Shown: positions 59,695 through 64,000 of the stretch, piece after piece | Position numbering within the stretch: the stretch's first letter is position 1 | Layout: the number at the start of each line of letters is the position of its first letter | Assembly: GCA_963713085.1 (NCBI GenBank) | Contig: CAVQKQ010000020.1 | Coordinates: 1 to 64,000, forward strand | Direction: 5' to 3' | DNA from: PFJX01 sp963713085 | GTDB lineage: Bacteria > Pseudomonadota > Gammaproteobacteria > Burkholderiales > Thiobacillaceae | Length of the DNA: 64,000 nt | Program-made: the position numbers and the translations under genes | Notes under the pieces: model-generated | What the model saw: only the letters and a program-made list of their open reading frames with translations | Told to the model about the DNA's origin: nothing | The model's database searches: none

Positions 59695-60408
59695 CTCATC
59701 CTCTGGGCCAATTGCAAGACGGAAGGTTCGTTCAAGTACCTGACCAACGAAAGCCTCGGCATTCAGAAGAGTCATTGGCGCAGCTGGTGGCTCGAACTTG
59801 CCTTGCGCGTGCCTTGCGTCGAGCCCGGCAACCTCAGCTGAGTTTGCTGTGCGTTCGAATATCTTGTATTCGGCCTTGCTGCAAAGCCCGGTGTTGTATG
59901 GAGGCATCCCAAGATGCTGCTGAATCTCTTCCATGACTCGATAGAGGCGAGGCCAAGTTCTTATTTGATCTGTCCAGATCAAGCTCGCAGTCTGTAGATG
60001 TGGAGAGCGCGAGGCTGCCTGGATGAACTGCTGAGGAACAGTTTGTCCAGATGAGCCCTCAAGCTTGGCCCTCACTTTGGACCTGACAACAGATCCTTCG
60101 ACCTTCAAGATGTGGTGCCCTGTCCTTCGGCCATCTGGATGCAGTATGTACACCGTCCCTATTTTCGGTCTCACGTAGTGACCAAGAAATACACATAGGG
60201 CTCCTGCCATTTCGTCAAGGATACGCTCGGCTTCGGCGTGAACCTGCGCCGCTGTCATGTCAACAAGAAATCGACTGGACTTCAGCCATGTTCGGTCCTC
60301 CTCCCTGTACGCGAACGAGGCGCCACTCGGAAAAAAGTAGGGTAGATCGTCAACGTAGAAAGCGTCGCCGACTATCTCAGTAAACCAAACGGTGGATGTG
60401 CTGGTCAT
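59689..60408 (-). CDS. Unknown protein on a putative gene cassette
   Basis: A 239-residue protein (MTSTSTVWFTEIVGDAFYVDDLPYFFP…) without signal peptide or membrane helices and no recognised family. Notable pieces: FLVDMTAAQVHAEAERILDEMAG, VRPKIGTVYILHPDGRRTGHH, HLQTASLIWTDQIRTWPRLYRVMEEIQQHLG, and an acidic end. Base composition is clearly lower in G+C than ggt and other core genes, suggesting transfer. Its stop codon is embedded in the attC-like core downstream. Confidence 0.72.
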   Translation of the reverse strand: MTSTSTVWFTEIVGDAFYVDDLPYFFPSGASFAYREEDRTWLKSSRFLVDMTAAQVHAEAERILDEMAGALCVFLGHYVRPKIGTVYILHPDGRRTGHHILKVEGSVVRSKVRAKLEGSSGQTVPQQFIQAASRSPHLQTASLIWTDQIRTWPRLYRVMEEIQQHLGMPPYNTGLCSKAEYKIFERTANSAEVAGLDARHAQGKFEPPAAPMTLLNAEAFVGQVLERTFRLAIGPEDEA

Positions 60409-60629
60409 AAGGCTTGTATGTTCAGTTCACCTATTCCGGAGAAGAATCGATAGTTGAGCGGGCGCGCAAAGCGTCTGCGGTTGCCGACCCGACAGCCCGT
60501 TGAGGCCTAGGGCGCCAACGTAATTAGTCCCCCATTTGCCTTGGTGTTTTTCACCCCATCCTAATCGGCGCCGGTCGACAAAGGCAACTTGCGGCGTTTG
60601 TCTACCAAGTCCCGCCCCGCCCCGTCTGT

Positions 60630-62349
60630 TCACTCCCCCTGGGCAGTTCCCTCCCGCCTGGGATCGGCCGCGCCGGTCCAGTGGTCCCCCTCCCGCACGA
60701 TCAGGTGCAGGCCGCTGGTCATGTCGGCCAGGGTGACTTGGTCGCCCAGGGCTTCCAGGGGTCCGGCCAGGGCCGCCGCCGGGGTGTCCCGTTCCAGTTC
60801 CGTGGGGCCGTTGCGGCTGCCGGCGTGGGACAGGGCCACGGCCTGGTCGGGGGGGAGGTGCCAGTCCAGCAGGGCGGTGAGGGTCCGGGCCACGTAGTTG
60901 ATGATGCGGCTGCCGCCGGGGGAGCCCAGCAGGGCGTAGAGCTCGGCCTTGCTTATCGAACACCAGGGTGGGGGCCATGGACGACAGGGGCCGCTTGCCG
61001 CCCGCCACCCGGTTGGCCACGGGCCGGCCGTCGACCCGGTCGCGGAAGGCGAAGTCGGTGAGCTCGTTGTTGAGCAGGAAGCCGTGGACCAGCAGGCGGC
61101 TGCCGAAGGCGTCCTCGATGGAGCTGGTCATGGCCACGCCGTTGCCCTTGGCGTCGACGATGGACAGGTGGCTGGTGGAGGGCAGTTCCAGGGGGGCGCC
61201 GTCGGCCTGGCCGGCGTGGTCGTGCAGCAGCCCGGGCTCAGCCTGTCCCAGGCTGGCGGCGTCGTCGATGAGGGCGGCGCGCCGGGCCAGGTAGGCGGGG
61301 TCCAGCAGTTGGGCCACGGGCACGTCTTCAAAGTCCGGGTCGGCCAGGTAGCGGTTCCGGTCGGCGTAGGCCAGGCGGCCCGCCTCGGCGAAGCGGTGCA
61401 CCGCCAGGGGCGCCAGGGGGCCGACCCCGGGCCGGGGGTAGCGGCTCAGCAGGCCCAGGATCTCCAGCACCGTGACGCCGCCGGAGCTGGGCGGCGGCAT
61501 GCCGCACACCCGGTAGCCGCGATACGGGCCGCACACCGCCTGCCGCACCCGGGGCCGGTAGGCGGCCAGGTCGGCCGGGGTGAGGTCGCCGCCGGGCTGG
61601 GCCAGCACCGCCGCCGCCAGGTCCCGGGCCAGGGGGCCCTGGTAGAAGGCCTGGCTGCCGGCCCGGGCGATGAGTCGGAAGGTGGCCGCGAGTTCGGGAT
61701 TGCGCAGGGTCTCCCCTACCGCAAGGGCGCTGCCGTCCGGGTGGTGGAACAACCGGCGGGCCGCCGGGGTGCGAGCCAGGAAGCGGTCCCGGGCGATCAA
61801 CCGGTGCAGACGTGGCGAGACGGGAAAGCCCTGTTCCGCCAGGCGGATGGCGGGCTGGAACAGCCTGGCCCAGGGCAGCCGGCCCTGCTCCTTGTGGGCC
61901 AGCTCCAGCATGGCCAGCAGGCCCGGCACCCCCACCGAGCGGCCGCCGATCACCGCGTCGTAGAAGGCCAGGGGTTCGCCGTCCGGCTTCTGGAATCGCT
62001 CTGGCCGGGCCGCCGCCGGCGCGGTCTCCCGGCCGTCGTAGGCGCGGATCGAGCGGTCGGCGGCCCGGTAGTGCAGCAGGAAGCCGCCGCCGCCGATGCC
62101 GGAGGACTGGGGCTCCACCACGTTGAGCACCATCTCGGCGGCGATGGCGGCGTCCATCGCCGTACCCCCGGCCCGCAGCATCTCCACGGCCGCCGCTGTG
62201 GCGTGGGGGTTGGCGGTGACCGCCATGAAGTGTCGCCCGCTGGCCGCCGGCCTGGGCGCGAAGCCGCTGGCGGCCTCCGGCTGGGCGGACCCGGCGGCCA
62301 GGGCCCAGGGGGCGGCCAGGCACAGCAGCAGGGCGATCAGGCGGCGCAT
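60630..62349 (-). CDS. ggt: Gamma-glutamyltransferase, frame broken before its C-terminus
   Basis: Periplasmic autoprocessed enzyme hydrolysing glutathione. Signal peptide about 1–19 (MRRLIALLLCLAAPWALAAG). Large-subunit motifs FMAVTANPHATAAAVEMLRAGG and VLNVVEPQSSGIGGGGFLLHY; the nucleophile threonine is in LPSTSHLSIVDAKGNGVAMTSS. After TLVFDK (about 60955) the frame changes: the expected tail AELYALLGSPGGSRIINYV…LDWHLPP…GAADPRREG continues in another frame to a stop at 60630. One extra base in gataagcaaggcc explains it. The unshifted frame instead runs on as non-family sequence to 60427. Rejoined length is about 572. Confidence 0.85.
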
Positions 62350-62724
62350 GGCCGGGCGGGTCTCTTGGTTTTAGGGTGGTCGGGATGCATGGCCGCTATC
62401 GTGGCCCGATTGCAGGTCTGCGGACAACCCTGAACCTAACACCGCAATTGCAAGGCGACCTGATCGGTCGCCGCCCTCTCCCCAACCCTCCCCCAGCGGG
62501 GGAGGGGGTGATTTGTACGTTGGGATGGCGAGGCCTCCACCGCCAGCCAGACCCAACCCTCCCCCAACGGAGGAGGGGGTGATTTGTCCCCTCTCCTGTT
62601 GGGAGAGGGTCAGGGTGAGGGGCCTGGCTAAACCCGGCATGGGCTGGCGGCAATTGCATAGCTGCGAACTGCGGTTTTAGGATGAAAAAGGGGCCCACGG
62701 GCCCCTTGCGCGGGCCGGAGCCCG
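62350..62724. other. Intergenic region with tandem hairpins
   Basis: Between ggt and glnB (both minus strand). No gene. It contains the repeated hairpins listed at 62481–62610 and otherwise nothing recognisable except the pairing GGGGCCC/GGGCCCC just after glnB (62690–62705), a likely terminator stem. Confidence 0.55.
62481..62610. repeat. Tandem hairpin repeats downstream of glnB
   Basis: The 36-base unit CCCAACCCTCCCCCAGCGGG…GTGATTTGT occurs at 62481–62516 and again, with two changes, at 62552–62587, spaced 71 bases. Each unit is a hairpin (CCCTCCCCC/GGGGGAGGG). A third hairpin CCCTCTCCTGTTGGGAGAGGG follows (62589–62609). Such C/G-rich words are widespread REP-like sequences in proteobacteria. 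Confidence 0.7.
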
Positions 62725-63063
62725 TCAGATGGCTGCTTCGCCGGTCTCGCCGGTGCGGATGCGCACCACCTGTTCCACGGCGGTGACGAAGATCTTGCCG
62801 TCGCCGATCTTGCCGGTGCGGGCGGCCTTGATGATGGCCTCCAGGACGCCATCCACCATGGCCTCGGCCACCACCAGCTCGATCTTCACCTTGGGCAGGA
62901 AGTCCACCACGTATTCCGCGCCCCGGTACAGCTCGGTATGGCCCTTCTGGCGGCCGAAGCCCTTGACCTCGGTGACGGTCAGGCCGGTGACGCCCTGGGC
63001 GGAAAGGGCCTCGCGAACTTCCTCCAGCTTGAAGGGCTTGATGATGGCTTCGATCTTCTTCAT
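62725..63063 (-). CDS. glnB: Nitrogen regulatory protein P-II
   Basis: Trimeric signalling protein sensing 2-oxoglutarate, ATP/ADP and glutamine. T-loop GRQKGHTELYRGAEYVVDF contains the uridylylated Tyr51; the B-loop TGKIGDGKIFV and the C-loop VRIRTGETGEAAI are complete. Length 112. Whether it is GlnB or GlnK cannot be settled from sequence alone; the nadE–glnB arrangement, with 12 bases between, is common in betaproteobacteria and favours GlnB. Confidence 0.95.
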   Translation of the reverse strand: MKKIEAIIKPFKLEEVREALSAQGVTGLTVTEVKGFGRQKGHTELYRGAEYVVDFLPKVKIELVVAEAMVDGVLEAIIKAARTGKIGDGKIFVTAVEQVVRIRTGETGEAAI

Positions 63064-63075
63064 GGATGTCGTCTC

Positions 63076-64000
63076 CTAAAACGGTGCTCGGTATTTGCTG
63101 GTTATGGGATAACGCCGGTCGCGCCCGAAGCCGCGCGGGGTGACGCGGATGCCGGGCGGGGCCTGGCGCCGCTTGTATTCGGAGCGGTCGATGAGGCGGA
63201 CCACGTGCGCCACGTCATCCTCCCGGAAGCCTTCCGCAATGATATCCCGGGGCGCGACGTCCTGTTCCACGTAGCGCGCCATGATGGCGTCCAGGATTTC
63301 GTAGGGGGGCAGGCTGTCCTCGTCGACCTGGTTGGCGCGCAACTCGGCGCTGGGCTTGCGGGTGATGATGCGTTCCGGGATCACCTGGGACAGGGTGTTG
63401 CGGTAGCGGGACAGGCGCCAGACCAGGGTCTTGGCGACGTCCTTGAGCACGGCGAAGCCGCCGGCCATGTCGCCGTACAGGGTGGCGTAGCCGCTGGCCA
63501 TCTCGCTCTTGTTGCCGGTGGTCAGGACGATGGAGCCGAACTTGTTGGACAGGGCCATCAGGATGACGGCGCGCACCCGGGCCTGGATGTTCTCCTCGGT
63601 CTGGTCGAAGGGGAGGTCGTCGAATTCGTCGGAGAGTTCGGACAGGAAGGCGTCGAACATGAGCTTGATCGGCTGCACGTCGTATTTGACCTGCAGGTTG
63701 TCGGCCAGGATCTCGGCGTCCTCCAGGCTGATGTCGGCGGTGAACTGGGACGGCATCATCACCGCCTGGACCCGCTCGGCGCCCAGGGCATCCACGGCGA
63801 TGACCAGGGTTAGGGCGGAGTCGATGCCGCCGGACAGGCCGATCAGGGCGCCGGGGAAACCGTTCTTGTCGACGTAGTCCCGCACCCCGAGCACCAGGGC
63901 CTGGTACACGGCGGCCTCCATGGAGGGAAGGGGCGTCAGCTCGCCCCTGGGGGTGCCGGCCTCCAGGTCCAGGTAATACAGGCCTTCGGCGAAGGCGGGA
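63076..64000 (-). CDS. nadE: Glutamine-dependent NAD+ synthetase (N-terminus beyond window)
   Basis: Amidates nicotinic acid adenine dinucleotide to NAD. The visible part is the synthetase domain with the pyrophosphatase loop IGLSGGIDSALTLVIAVDALG, NIQARVRAVILMALSNK, VLTTGNKSEMASGYATLYGDM and the end RRYPITSKYRAPF. The frame stays open to base 64000 (…FAEGLYYLDLEAGTPRGEL…), so the Met at 63921 is internal and the nitrilase-type glutaminase domain lies outside the window. Upstream gene of glnB in the same transcript. Confidence 0.94.
   Translation of the reverse strand, partial: PAFAEGLYYLDLEAGTPRGELTPLPSMEAAVYQALVLGVRDYVDKNGFPGALIGLSGGIDSALTLVIAVDALGAERVQAVMMPSQFTADISLEDAEILADNLQVKYDVQPIKLMFDAFLSELSDEFDDLPFDQTEENIQARVRAVILMALSNKFGSIVLTTGNKSEMASGYATLYGDMAGGFAVLKDVAKTLVWRLSRYRNTLSQVIPERIITRKPSAELRANQVDEDSLPPYEILDAIMARYVEQDVAPRDIIAEGFREDDVAHVVRLIDRSEYKRRQAPPGIRVTPRGFGRDRRYPITSKYRAPF

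Overview
The window is G+C-rich, densely coded chromosomal DNA from a betaproteobacterium. The best pointer is the block aroQ–accB–accC–prmA–zinc-ribbon/DUF3426 gene followed by a riboswitch-led glycine-cleavage cluster, and a complete isc operon; this arrangement is typical of Rhodocyclales/Nitrosomonadales-like bacteria. The genus is not decided by the sequence. No rRNA, tRNA or CRISPR array was seen.

Layout. 1–3.9 kb: end of a DUF2062 membrane protein, an isolated soxXA pair (minus strand) and the lipoprotein exporter lolCD. 3.9–6.25 kb: a decayed IS1634-type element lying between the 3' remnant of a yjbQ-type gene and the 5' remnant of gmd, a scar of an IS-mediated rearrangement. 6.3–16.6 kb: a surface-polysaccharide cluster on the minus strand (dTDP-3-amino-3,6-dideoxyhexose genes, two hexapeptide acyltransferases, a GT10 fucosyltransferase-like gene, a GT61, several GT4 and an ELM1-like gene); 9.1–10.4 kb is AT-rich and looks acquired. 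16.7–21.1 kb: aroQ, accBC, prmA, DUF3426. 21.1–26.9 kb: promoter, glycine riboswitch, gcvT-gcvH-gcvPA-tpx-gcvPB-dgkA. 27–30.9 kb: dehydrogenase, AEC carrier, suhB, trmJ. 30.9–38.9 kb: cysE, then iscR-iscS-iscU-iscA-hscB-hscA-DUF3050-fdx-iscX; both cysE and iscR have an IscR-type promoter box.

39–48.9 kb: an OmpA-like lipoprotein with a membrane-tethered TIR protein, an ECF sigma factor with a proline-rich membrane partner, a diguanylate cyclase, a secreted protein, and a ROK kinase–Y-family polymerase–MFS row. 49–54.1 kb: SseB pair, glycolate-oxidase-type FAD protein, EamA carrier, polyphosphate:AMP phosphotransferase. 54.2–60.4 kb: a patchwork accessory region of small minus-strand genes (VOC, GNAT/deacetylase, cupin, SRPBCC, DUF1810, unknowns) with two attC-like sites, a decayed glycogen phosphorylase and a decayed copy of the ggt 3' end. 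60.6–64 kb: ggt, glnB and nadE (cut by the window end).

Two themes run through the window. First, several gene gaps carry inverted repeats built of 7-bp units ending just before the next start codon; the heptamer differs at each locus but the architecture is the same. Second, at least five otherwise well-preserved reading frames are broken by single-base shifts (a GT4 gene, gcvPA, GNAT/deacetylase, ggt, the transposase), which is either real decay or residual sequencing error and should be resolved before biological conclusions are drawn.
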